A DNA stretch of 64,000 bases from Flavobacterium quisquiliarum (lineage in GTDB: Bacteria; Bacteroidota; Bacteroidia; Flavobacteriales; Flavobacteriaceae): assembly GCF_019308285.1 (NCBI RefSeq), contig NZ_WWEM01000040.1, forward strand, positions 229,040 to 293,039, read 5' to 3'. Positions 1-7,829 of this stretch are shown piece after piece. The notes under the pieces are model-generated. The model saw nothing but the letters and a program-made list of their open reading frames with translations, was not told the DNA's origin and made no database searches. A program made the translations under genes and the position numbers. Numbering within the stretch: the first letter of the stretch is position 1; each line of letters starts with the position of its first letter.

Positions 1-891
1 CCTGAACTTAAAAAGAAAGATAAACCAGTTCTTTTTGTTGTAATTGACAATCTGAGATACGATCAATGGAAATCCTTTGAAAGTGTAGTATCAAATTATT
101 ACAAATTAGAAAAAGAAGTTCCTTATTATTCTATCCTTCCAACCGCTACGCAATACGCCCGAAATTCAATTTTCTCAGGTTTAATGCCGGTTGAAATGGA
201 AAAACAATTCCCTCAATACTGGAAAAATGATGTGGAAGATGGAGGAAAAAACCTATATGAAGCAGAATTTCTTTCAGCGCAATTAAAGCGTTTAGGCTTA
301 AATATTAAGGAAGATTATTTCAAAATCACAAATTATTCTGGAGGTAAAAAGTTAGCCGAGAACTTTAAAGCTTTAAAAGGAAACGACTTAGTCACGGTAG
401 TTTACAATTTTGTCGACATGCTCTCGCACGCTAAAACTGAAATGGAAGTCGTAAAAGAATTAGCATCAGACGACAAAGCATATCGTTCGCTGACATTAAG
501 CTGGTTTAAAAATTCCCCACTATTAGAAATCATTCAGCAGGCACAGCTTTTAGGATTCAAATTAATCCTGACAACTGACCACGGAACAATAAATGTAAAA
601 AATCCGTCGAAAGTTGTGGGAGATAAAAATACAAGTCTAAATTTGCGTTACAAAACAGGGCGTAGTTTGACATACGAACAAAAAGATGTATACGTAGTGA
701 AAGAACCTAAAACAATTGGTCTTCCAGCTATAAATATGAGTAGTTCGTTTATTTTTGCTAAAAATGATTTTTTCTTAGCCTATGTAAACAACTACAACCA
801 TTATGTGAGTTATTATAAAAACACGTACCAGCATGGCGGAATTTCATTAGAAGAAATGATTATTCCGTTTTTGGTATTTAATCCGAAATAA
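1..891 (+). CDS. porX: PorX, C-terminal part (PglZ-domain response regulator of type IX secretion)
   Basis: The frame is open from the first base, so the gene starts upstream of the window; 296 C-terminal residues are visible. They form a PglZ/alkaline-phosphatase-like domain: the metal-site segments DNLRYDQW near the start, TATQYARNSIFSGLMP about 40 residues in, and TTDHGT about 190 in. In PorX this domain follows a CheY-like receiver and a helical linker, both of which would lie outside the window. PorX partners with the histidine kinase PorY and is required for type IX secretion and gliding in Bacteroidota. Its place immediately before tsaE and ald fits the order I recall for flavobacteria. 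Identification rests on the PglZ domain plus context; a bare PglZ protein is the alternative. Confidence 0.85.
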   Translation, partial: PELKKKDKPVLFVVIDNLRYDQWKSFESVVSNYYKLEKEVPYYSILPTATQYARNSIFSGLMPVEMEKQFPQYWKNDVEDGGKNLYEAEFLSAQLKRLGLNIKEDYFKITNYSGGKKLAENFKALKGNDLVTVVYNFVDMLSHAKTEMEVVKELASDDKAYRSLTLSWFKNSPLLEIIQQAQLLGFKLILTTDHGTINVKNPSKVVGDKNTSLNLRYKTGRSLTYEQKDVYVVKEPKTIGLPAINMSSSFIFAKNDFFLAYVNNYNHYVSYYKNTYQHGGISLEEMIIPFLVFNPK

Positions 892-900
892 AAATTTATC

Positions 901-978
901 GCCACGAATTTCACGAATTGACACTAATTTAAATTTAAAAGAAAAAAATAATTCGTGAAAATTCGTGAAATTCGTGGC
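901..978. repeat. Inverted repeat between porX and tsaE (CACGAATTT family)
   Basis: The 19-base arms 901-919 and 960-978 are perfect reverse complements, and the motif AATTCGTGAAA is also repeated directly at 950-960. The hairpin can act as a terminator after porX. A related hairpin built on the same CACGAATTTT core lies at 37775-37809, so this is a dispersed element. Confidence 0.8.
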
Positions 979-994
979 AAAAATAAAACATACA

Positions 995-1402
995 ATGAAC
1001 ATCGTTTTTTCATTAGATCAAATTCAAGAAGTTGCACAGCAGATTATAGATTCAAATCCTAAAAAAATTATCCTTTTTAATGGAGAAATGGGAGTTGGAA
1101 AAACTACATTAATTAAGCAATTATGCAAAACTTTAGGAGTTGAAGATGCAACCAGCAGTCCAACATTTTCATTAGTAAATGAGTATTATGCTGTTAACAA
1201 TCAAGTAGTTTATCACTTTGATTTTTATCGATTGAATAAAGAAACCGAAGCTCTAGATATGGGTGTCGACGATTATTTATATTCAGGAAATTGGTGTTTT
1301 ATTGAATGGTCGGAAAAAATAGCAAGTTTGATTCCAGAAGAACATTCTACTATTAACATCGAATTGCTAGCTGACGGAAAAAGAGAATTGAATCTGAATT
1401 AA
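995..1402 (+). CDS. tsaE: TsaE, tRNA threonylcarbamoyladenosine (t6A) biosynthesis ATPase
   Basis: A protein of 135 residues with the P-loop GEMGVGKT at residues 30-37 and the family segment SSPTFSLVNEY after it. TsaE is the ATPase that works with TsaB and TsaD to place t6A on tRNAs reading ANN codons; it acts in the cytoplasm. I start at ATG 995 because family proteins begin shortly before the P-loop. A longer frame from GTG 965 would begin inside the upstream hairpin and add ten residues unlike the family. Length is usual (about 135-155). The DUF4262 gene follows after only four bases. The threonylcarbamoyl-AMP synthase of the same pathway is encoded at 13410-14030. Confidence 0.92.
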   Translation: MNIVFSLDQIQEVAQQIIDSNPKKIILFNGEMGVGKTTLIKQLCKTLGVEDATSSPTFSLVNEYYAVNNQVVYHFDFYRLNKETEALDMGVDDYLYSGNWCFIEWSEKIASLIPEEHSTINIELLADGKRELNLN

Positions 1403-1406
1403 CATC

Positions 1407-2177
1407 ATGTCAGAAGAACATAATCACAATTGTATTGATTTTGATGATTTAATGAATAACATTAAAATCAATATTGAAAAATATGGCCTGCAAGTTATAA
1501 TCATAGAAGCGACTGATTATTTACCTTCATTTGCTTACAGTATTGGACTTTGGCAAAAATACAATCATCCAGAAATTATTTGTTTTGGATTGTCAAAATC
1601 TCTTTTACATGAAATTATAAATGATGTTGCCGAGATAGTCAAGCAAAATGAAAAAATTACCGAAAAGAAAAATTACTCAAACATTTTTGAACATAGCAGA
1701 TCTGAATTCCTAAAAGTTCATCCAAAAAATATTCAAGACTATTTTGGTAGTGCAATTAATTACTACGAGAAAGAAGATTTTACCGCCTTGCAATTGGTTT
1801 GGACAGATCGAAATGATAAATTTCCTTGGGAGGAAAATTTCGAAGAAGAATTTCTTTACAAGCAACCTTTGTTAGACAGAAACATCGATTTCAAATTTAA
1901 CGAACCTAAAAACCTTACTGCTTTCACAACTAGACAATGGTTAGATACAGAAAAACCAATCATTAGGGTTGTACACGACGAAGATGGAGATTGGCAGTTT
2001 TTGACAGATGACGAAATTTCAACCGAAAATATCATCATTGTTGCTTTAGAACAAATAATCTTAAAAGATAAAACACTTAACAAACTCTTTGACCTTAATT
2101 ATGGAGAAGAAGCAGAAAGAAAATTCATTGGAGACGAATGGGTGAGAAATAAAGTTGAATATGACAATGAAGAATAA
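1407..2177 (+). CDS. DUF4262 domain-containing protein
   Basis: A soluble 256-residue protein. The N-terminal part, with FAYSIGLWQKYNHPEI at about residues 42-57, matches the DUF4262 pattern, in which an F-x-Y-S-x-G-L strand is followed by a conserved H-P-E. The C-terminal third (HDEDGDWQFLTDD onward) resembles the short acidic W/F-rich segments seen after DUF4262 in other proteins. No signal peptide or membrane segment is visible, and the function of the family is not known. It sits between tsaE and ald, four bases behind tsaE, and is probably co-transcribed with it. Confidence 0.75.
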   Translation: MSEEHNHNCIDFDDLMNNIKINIEKYGLQVIIIEATDYLPSFAYSIGLWQKYNHPEIICFGLSKSLLHEIINDVAEIVKQNEKITEKKNYSNIFEHSRSEFLKVHPKNIQDYFGSAINYYEKEDFTALQLVWTDRNDKFPWEENFEEEFLYKQPLLDRNIDFKFNEPKNLTAFTTRQWLDTEKPIIRVVHDEDGDWQFLTDDEISTENIIIVALEQIILKDKTLNKLFDLNYGEEAERKFIGDEWVRNKVEYDNEE

Positions 2178-2252
2178 TAAAATATCTTAACATTCCCATT
2201 TACAGTATTAGCAGAATTTTTGCATTAATTTTAAAACTTTTTACGTAATTTG

Positions 2253-2260
2253 TACCTTTA
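2253..2260 (+). promoter_or_regulatory. Possible -7 element upstream of ald
   Basis: TACCTTTA matches the Bacteroidota -7 box TAnnTTTG except for the last base and lies 16 bases before the ald start codon. I see no convincing TTG at the -33 position, so this is tentative. Confidence 0.35.
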
Positions 2261-2276
2261 ATTTTTCGCACTATCC

Positions 2277-3476
2277 ATGTCAATTACCTTAACTCCGTTT
2301 ACAAAACAACAATTAATACCTCAGGAAGAAAAACTTGAGGTTGGTCGTTTTAAAAGAGAACTATTTATTGGAATTCCAAAGGAAACAAGTTACCAGGAGC
2401 GCCGTATCTGCCTTACACCGGATGCCGTAAATTCCTTAACTTACGAAGGACACCGCGTTATGATTGAGTCTGGAGCTGGAGAAAGTTCAAGTTATACAGA
2501 CAAGGAATACGCAGATGCCGGTGCAGAAATTACAAAAGACACTAAAAGAGTTTTTGGCTGTCCGTTTTTACTAAAAGTAGAACCGCCTACATTGGCAGAA
2601 ATCGAAATGATAAATCCTGAAACAGTTATTATTTCTGCTATCCAGCTTAAAACTAAAAAGAAAGAATACTTCGAAGCTTTAGCAAAAAAGAAAATCACTG
2701 CCTTAGCTTTTGAATATATTAAAGATGAAGACGGATCATATCCTGCCGTAAAATCTTTAAGCGAAATTGCCGGAACTGCATCCATCTTAATTGCTGCCGA
2801 ATTAATGATCACAAATGAATTTGGGAAAGGACTTTTATTTGGAAACATAACTGGCGTTCCTCCTACTGAAGTTGTAATTCTTGGCGCAGGAACTGTTGGC
2901 GAATTTGCTGCAAAAACCGCAATTGGATTAGGCGCTAATGTAAAAGTTTTTGATAATTCAATTACTAAATTGCGTCGTTTGCAGAATAATTTAAGCCAAA
3001 GAATTTTCACTTCAACCATACAGCAAAAAGGTCTTTTAAAAGCTTTAAGACGTTGTGATGTTGCCATTGGAGCCATGCGCGGAAAAGAAAGATGTCCTAT
3101 CGTAGTAAGTGAAACTATGGTAGAACACATGAAAAAAGGCGCCGTAATTGTAGACGTCAGTATTGATACTGGAGGATGTTTTGAAACTTCAGAAGTTACA
3201 ACTCACGAAAAACCAACCTTTATAAAAAACAACGTTTTACACTATTGTGTCCCAAATATCCCTTCGCGTTATTCTAAAACTGCTTCATTATCAATAAGTA
3301 ACATCTTAACACCTTATCTTCATCAGATAGCCGAAGATGGTGGTTTAGAGAGCGCCATAAGATGCAACAAAGGACTTAAAAATGGAATATATCTGTATCA
3401 CGGAATCCTAACAAACAAAGCAATTGGCGACTGGTTTGATTTACCTGATAACGATATTAATTTACTTGTATTTTAA
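2277..3476 (+). CDS. ald: Alanine dehydrogenase
   Basis: A 399-residue protein with the alanine dehydrogenase / pyridine nucleotide transhydrogenase fold. The N-terminal part has GIPKETSYQERRICLTPD and GHRVMIESGAGE. A Rossmann nucleotide-binding glycine motif, GAGTVGEFAA, lies near residue 201, followed by the typical VKVFDNS acidic turn. It converts L-alanine to pyruvate and ammonia with NAD, linking amino-acid and carbon metabolism. The length and the N-terminal extension of about 25 residues before GIPKE match the Bacteroidota subgroup. A 212-residue open frame on the opposite strand inside it is a shadow. Confidence 0.9.
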   Translation: MSITLTPFTKQQLIPQEEKLEVGRFKRELFIGIPKETSYQERRICLTPDAVNSLTYEGHRVMIESGAGESSSYTDKEYADAGAEITKDTKRVFGCPFLLKVEPPTLAEIEMINPETVIISAIQLKTKKKEYFEALAKKKITALAFEYIKDEDGSYPAVKSLSEIAGTASILIAAELMITNEFGKGLLFGNITGVPPTEVVILGAGTVGEFAAKTAIGLGANVKVFDNSITKLRRLQNNLSQRIFTSTIQQKGLLKALRRCDVAIGAMRGKERCPIVVSETMVEHMKKGAVIVDVSIDTGGCFETSEVTTHEKPTFIKNNVLHYCVPNIPSRYSKTASLSISNILTPYLHQIAEDGGLESAIRCNKGLKNGIYLYHGILTNKAIGDWFDLPDNDINLLVF

Positions 3477-3497
3477 AGGAACTTTAATGTACCTTTG
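3466..3497 (+). promoter_or_regulatory. Promoter of the DUF4258 gene, inside the end of ald
   Basis: TTG at 3466-3468 and TACCTTTG at 3490-3497 are 21 bases apart and fit the Bacteroidota -33/-7 pattern. The -33 box lies in the last codons of ald. The start codon at 3513 follows 15 bases after the -7 box. Confidence 0.6.
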
Positions 3498-3512
3498 CAA
3501 AAAAATTATTTC

Positions 3513-3887
3513 ATGAAGTTTGTACACCGTTTTGCATATTACTTAATCGGCCTAATTATGGGTTGTTTTATTGTTTCAGGATTTTTTATTGGTAAAGACA
3601 CCCGCTGCAATTATTTCCCAAATGCCCGAGTTTTAAATAATCTTCGAACAAAACCTTTTCAATATTCAGAAAAAGCTGTTCAAACCCTAGCCGAAAAATG
3701 GGTTGATACTGCTGATGTAAAAAACACTTTAACTTACGGAGATGTAGATTTTGATCAAAGCAATGTTCCGTTTAAAAAAGGAAAACTTTATATCATTGAA
3801 GGAAAAACGGTAAAAAATCAGCCGATTATCTTGAAAGTGGTGAATTACGAAAACAAAGCCGTTTTAGAAGAAATTGTAAAAAAATAA
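3513..3887 (+). CDS. DUF4258 domain-containing membrane-anchored protein
   Basis: A 124-residue protein starting at ATG 3513; the longer frame from TTG 3495 begins inside the promoter. Residues 5-25 are hydrophobic (FAYYLIGLIMGCFIVSGFFI) and should act as an uncleaved anchor. After it come the basic, cysteine-containing GKDTRCNYFPNARVLNNLR segment and a small beta-rich domain ending in EEIVKK. This matches a DUF4258 group that usually follows ald in flavobacteria. No function is known. It has its own promoter in the end of ald. Confidence 0.75.
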   Translation: MKFVHRFAYYLIGLIMGCFIVSGFFIGKDTRCNYFPNARVLNNLRTKPFQYSEKAVQTLAEKWVDTADVKNTLTYGDVDFDQSNVPFKKGKLYIIEGKTVKNQPIILKVVNYENKAVLEEIVKK

Positions 3888-3893
3888 TTTTTC

Positions 3894-3996
3894 TGTCAAT
3901 TTCGACTAAAAGGAGAAATCGCACTAGAATTTCCGCAAAGTAAAATTCAATCTTTGTAGAGCTTCTAGTGCGATTTCTCCTTTTAGTCGAAATGAC
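3894..3996. repeat. Long palindromic repeat after the DUF4258 gene
   Basis: Left arm 3894-3929 and right arm 3963-3996 are reverse complements over about 34 bases with one bulged A. The arms contain TTTCGACTAAAAGGAGAAAT, and the loop is about 33 bases. The two arms would make a very stable hairpin in RNA. Its position between convergent genes (DUF4258 and ung) suggests a bidirectional terminator, but its length and its TGTCA ends fit a REP-like mobile palindrome. Confidence 0.85.
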
Positions 3997-4067
3997 AAAA
4001 TTGAAAAAAAAAGCAAAATTTTTCCCTTTGCCCCTTTGTTACTCTGAAACTTTGCAACTTAAAAAAG

Positions 4068-4733
4068 CTACCACTCAATTTCTTTCAATCCTTTAGATTT
4101 TAAGAATTCATTTGTTTGGCTGAAATGCTTATTTCCAAACCAGAATCCTCTATTGGCACTTAATGGTGAAGGATGCCCCGATTTTAAAATATGATGTTTT
4201 GAAGCATCAATCAAAGCCGCTTTTTTCTGAGCAAAACCACCCCAAAGTAAAAAAACAACATTTTCAGATTCGGCTGAAATTTGTTTGATTACAGCATCTG
4301 TAAATTTTTCCCATCCTTTTCCTTGGTGGCTTCCGGCTTCAGATTGTCTTACGGTTAAAGTAGCATTTAAAAGAAAAACTCCCTGATCTGCCCATCGTTC
4401 TAAATTTCCGGTTTTTGGCAATGACTTACCCAAATCGGTTTCGATTTCCCTAAAAATATTATACAAAGATGGCGGAAACGGAATTCCGTCATTCACTGAA
4501 AAACACAATCCATTTGCCTGATTTGGTCCGTGATAAGGATCTTGTCCAATAATTACCACTTTTACCTGATCAAAATGACAATGATCAAAAGCCGAAAAAA
4601 TCTGATTTCCTTTTGGATAACAAACTTTAGTTGCATATTCTGATTTAACAAAATCAATTAAAGTATTGAAATAAGGTTTTTCAAATTCTTCATTCAAAAC
4701 TGGTTTCCAAGAAGAATGCATTTTTACGTCCAT
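4068..4733 (-). CDS. ung: Uracil-DNA glycosylase
   Basis: A family-1 uracil-DNA glycosylase of 221 residues. The water-activating motif GQDPYHGP is at residues 63-70, and the C-terminal DNA-intercalating motif HPSPLSANRGFWFG is near residues 187-200. It removes uracil from DNA as the first step of base excision repair. Length and both motifs are standard. It is transcribed toward the 3894-3996 palindrome, and mutS2 diverges from it across a 120-base gap. Confidence 0.97.
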   Translation of the reverse strand: MDVKMHSSWKPVLNEEFEKPYFNTLIDFVKSEYATKVCYPKGNQIFSAFDHCHFDQVKVVIIGQDPYHGPNQANGLCFSVNDGIPFPPSLYNIFREIETDLGKSLPKTGNLERWADQGVFLLNATLTVRQSEAGSHQGKGWEKFTDAVIKQISAESENVVFLLWGGFAQKKAALIDASKHHILKSGHPSPLSANRGFWFGNKHFSQTNEFLKSKGLKEIEW

Positions 4734-4798
4734 AACTTTTTTTTTTTGCGAATTTCAGAAATTAATACTAAAAATCATATTTATACGAACATAAATTT

Positions 4799-4829
4799 CG
4801 ATTTCAATCATAATGTTTTTGTACTTTTG
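4799..4829 (+). promoter_or_regulatory. Promoter of the mutS2-like gene
   Basis: TACTTTTG at 4822-4829 is a full match to TAnnTTTG, 24 bases before the start codon. The -33 region has a weaker TTTCG. Confidence 0.55.
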
Positions 4830-4853
4830 CGTTTACTTTCATAAAGTTATTAA

Positions 4854-7019
4854 ATGATCAGTATTACCGAAAAAACGTTACAAGACTTACAATTTCCAAC
4901 CGTTCTAGAAACCATCTCAGATGGATGCAACACCGATATTGGAAAAGAAAAAGCTTTACAAATAAAACCATTTAGAGATAAAGAAGAATTGATGCAATCT
5001 TTAATGCAGACATCAGAATATGTATCTTCTTTTCAAAATAATAACGCAATTCCGAATCATGGATTTGATGCAATTTCTCATGAAATAAAATTTCTAGCCA
5101 TTGAAGATAGTTTTCTTGAAGTGGGAAGTTTTAGAAAAATTGCCAATCTTTCTGCAACTACAAATGTATTGTTGAATTTCTTAAAAAAATTCGATGACTA
5201 TTATCCTAATCTTAATGCAAGAGCTTCTAGGGTAGAATTGACTAAAGATATCATTTCAGCGATTGATGCTATTGTAGACAAATACGGAGAAATAAAAGAC
5301 AATGCCTCTCCTGCTCTGGCCGGCATTCGTCAGAATATGAATTTAGTTCGCGGAAAAGTTAATCAAAGTTTTGGTTCAGCGTTAACTCAATATAATAGCT
5401 TAGGATATTTAGATGATATCAAAGAAAGCTTTGTTCAAAATCGAAGAGTTTTGGCAGTTCTCGCAATGTATCGTCGTAAGGTAAAAGGTTCTATTTTAGG
5501 AAGTTCCAAAACTGGAAGTATTGCTTATATCGAACCTGAAGCCACTTTAAAATACTCTAGAGAATTAGCAAATCTGGAATATGAAGAAAAAGAAGAAATT
5601 ACTAGAATCCTAAAGAATTTATCCAATGTAATTCGTCCTTACCTTCCTTTACTAATTGAATATCAAGACTTTTTAAGTGATATAGATGTTGTTGCCGGTA
5701 AAGCAAAATATGCAAATCGTATTAATGCAATCTTACCAACAATTACAGAAGAAAGAAGATTATTCTTTAGAGAAGCATACCATCCAATTTTGTATTTGAA
5801 CAACAAACAAAAAAAGGAAATTACTTATCCGCAAACCATTGAGCTAAAACAAGAAAACAGAATTATTGTAATCTCAGGACCAAATGCCGGAGGAAAAACC
5901 ATTTCTTTAAAAACAGTAGGCTTATTACAATTGATGTTGCAATCCGGAATATTAATTCCAGTTCATGAAAGAAGTGAAACTTTCTTGTTTGACAGAATAT
6001 TAACTGACATTGGTGACAACCAATCTATTGAAAACCACTTAAGTACATACAGTTATCGTTTAAAAAACATGAATTACTTTTTGAAGAAATGTAATAAAAA
6101 AACCATGTTTTTAATTGATGAATTTGGTACAGGTTCTGATCCGGAATTAGGAGGTGCTTTGGCGGAAATTTTTCTGGAAGAATTTTATCATCGTGAAGCT
6201 TTCGGAATTATCACAACGCATTATTCTAATCTGAAAATTTTAGCAAATGAATTGACATACGCAACAAATGCGAATATGATGTTTGACGAAAAATCACTTG
6301 AACCAATGTATAAATTAGCTTTGGGTCAGGCTGGAAGTTCGTTTACTTTTGAAGTTGCTCAAAAAAACGGAATTCCATTTGGATTGATCAATCGTGCGAA
6401 AAAGAAAATTGAAGTTGGAAAAGTTCGTTTTGATAAAACCATCGCAACACTTCAAAAAGAAAGATCGAAACTCGAAAAAACTTCTTTGAATTTAAAAGAA
6501 GAAGAAACCCGTGCTCGTGAAGAAAGTAAAAAGATGGAAAACATCAATACTAAAATCCAGCAGAAATTAGAAAGCTATCAGGAATTATATGACAGTAATC
6601 AAAAGATAATTTACATCGGACAAAAAATTGATGACATCGCTGAAAAATATTTCAACAACAAAAACAAAAAAGAACTTATTGGTGAATTTTTGAAAATTGT
6701 TGAGATTGAAAATTCTAAACGTAAAAAAGCGACTCCGAAAGAAGTCAAAGCAAAAGTTGAAAAGCAAAAAGAAATTATTGCTGAAGTTCAGGTAAAAGTA
6801 GAAGAAATTCGAAAAGAGAAAAAAGAGAAAAAACTTAAACCAGTTATTGAAAAACCAAAACCAATTTTAAAAGTTGGCGATCGTGTTAGAATGCTTGACG
6901 GAAGATCTGTTGGAAGTATTGATTTGATAGAAAAAAATAAAGCAATTGTAAATTATGGGATTTTCACTTCCAAAGTTAGTTTGGACGAACTTGAATTAGT
7001 CGAAGCAGTTAAAAAATAA
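4854..7019 (+). CDS. mutS2: MutS2-like DNA-binding ATPase lacking an Smr domain
   Basis: A 721-residue MutS-family protein without the mismatch-recognition domain. It has a helical core and clamp, then the ABC-type ATPase with Walker A GPNAGGKTIS near residue 342 and Walker B DEFGTGSDP near 421. A long charged coiled coil follows (about 510-660) and a small beta domain closes it (VGDRVRMLDGRSVGSIDL). Family MutS2 proteins are usually about 780 residues and end in an Smr nuclease domain. I see no Smr signature here and the frame stops cleanly, so this may be a natural Smr-less form. MutS2 proteins act on recombination intermediates or collided ribosomes, and which role applies here is unknown. 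Confidence 0.88.
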   Translation: MISITEKTLQDLQFPTVLETISDGCNTDIGKEKALQIKPFRDKEELMQSLMQTSEYVSSFQNNNAIPNHGFDAISHEIKFLAIEDSFLEVGSFRKIANLSATTNVLLNFLKKFDDYYPNLNARASRVELTKDIISAIDAIVDKYGEIKDNASPALAGIRQNMNLVRGKVNQSFGSALTQYNSLGYLDDIKESFVQNRRVLAVLAMYRRKVKGSILGSSKTGSIAYIEPEATLKYSRELANLEYEEKEEITRILKNLSNVIRPYLPLLIEYQDFLSDIDVVAGKAKYANRINAILPTITEERRLFFREAYHPILYLNNKQKKEITYPQTIELKQENRIIVISGPNAGGKTISLKTVGLLQLMLQSGILIPVHERSETFLFDRILTDIGDNQSIENHLSTYSYRLKNMNYFLKKCNKKTMFLIDEFGTGSDPELGGALAEIFLEEFYHREAFGIITTHYSNLKILANELTYATNANMMFDEKSLEPMYKLALGQAGSSFTFEVAQKNGIPFGLINRAKKKIEVGKVRFDKTIATLQKERSKLEKTSLNLKEEETRAREESKKMENINTKIQQKLESYQELYDSNQKIIYIGQKIDDIAEKYFNNKNKKELIGEFLKIVEIENSKRKKATPKEVKAKVEKQKEIIAEVQVKVEEIRKEKKEKKLKPVIEKPKPILKVGDRVRMLDGRSVGSIDLIEKNKAIVNYGIFTSKVSLDELELVEAVKK

Positions 7020-7310
7020 TTTTTTCAGTCGCCGATACGATTTTTAGTCTAAAAAAGACTAAAAAATAGTCAAAATTAAAATAAAGCGATTTAAGAAACG
7101 ATAAAAAAACAAACAATAAAAGAGGTCGATATTTTTTAAAAACACATTTAAATCAATTTATGAAAGTCTATTTTGATATGTAAAAATTATAAAAAATTAA
7201 AATTTAATAGATTTTAAAAATACAACCTCCATAATCTGTTTTTCTCGTCTATTTTAATACTTTTTACACCTATTAAAACTTGAAATATTAAATCTAAAAT
7301 TCTGTTTTTA

Positions 7311-7724
7311 ATGGAAAGTCTTCCAAAAGATAAAAAAATAATTCTTTTTGATGGAGTTTGTAATCTCTGTGATTCTGCTGTGCAGTTTATTATCAAACAT
7401 GACAAAAAAGATATTTTCAGATTTGTCGCATTGCAATCAGAATTAGGAATAAAAATTTGCAAACATCTCGGAATTAGTTTTTCTAAAATGGACAGCATTA
7501 TTTTATACAATCCCGGAACTGCTTATTTTTACAAATCTTCAGCTGTTATTGAAATAGCTAAAAATTTTGGTGGTTTTTGGAAATTACTTTTAATCTTTAG
7601 AATTGTTCCCATTTTTATCAGTGACAGAATTTATGATTATGTTGCAAAAAACAGATATAACTGGTATGGCAAAAAAGAAAGTTGTATGATTCCTACTCCG
7701 GAATTGAAATCCAAGTTTTTGTAG
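7311..7724 (+). CDS. DCC-family (DUF393) thiol-disulfide oxidoreductase-like protein
   Basis: A 137-residue protein with the defining DGVCNLC motif at residues 14-20, followed by the family's FIIKHDKK and FRFVALQSE segments and a C-terminal RIYDYVAKNRYNWYGKK. The two cysteines of the C-x-x-C motif suggest a thioredoxin-like fold, although the substrate of DCC proteins is not known. Length is typical. The 290 bases before it contain no other gene; I see only A/T-rich DNA there and no clear promoter. Confidence 0.88.
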   Translation: MESLPKDKKIILFDGVCNLCDSAVQFIIKHDKKDIFRFVALQSELGIKICKHLGISFSKMDSIILYNPGTAYFYKSSAVIEIAKNFGGFWKLLLIFRIVPIFISDRIYDYVAKNRYNWYGKKESCMIPTPELKSKFL

Positions 7725-7765
7725 AAAATTCCAATTCTAAAATTCCAATTTAGTATAATTCAAAC

Positions 7766-7807
7766 AAAAAATCCCAAACTCCAATAAATTTGGAATTTGG
7801 GATTTTT
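7766..7807. terminator. Bidirectional terminator between the DCC gene and ettA
   Basis: AAAAAATCCCAAACTCCAA pairs with TTGGAATTTGGGATTTTT around a short loop. A-runs and T-runs sit on both outer sides, which suits the two converging genes. Confidence 0.8.
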
Positions 7808-7829
7808 AAGAATTAGAAATTAACTAAAC

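Noticed and set aside
965..994. Longer start for tsaE (GTG 965)
   Set aside because: The codon lies inside the upstream palindrome and adds residues unlike the family.
2492..3130. A 212-residue open frame antisense to ald
   Set aside because: It lies fully inside a well-recognised gene, has a low-complexity Ser/Lys composition and no homology that I can see.
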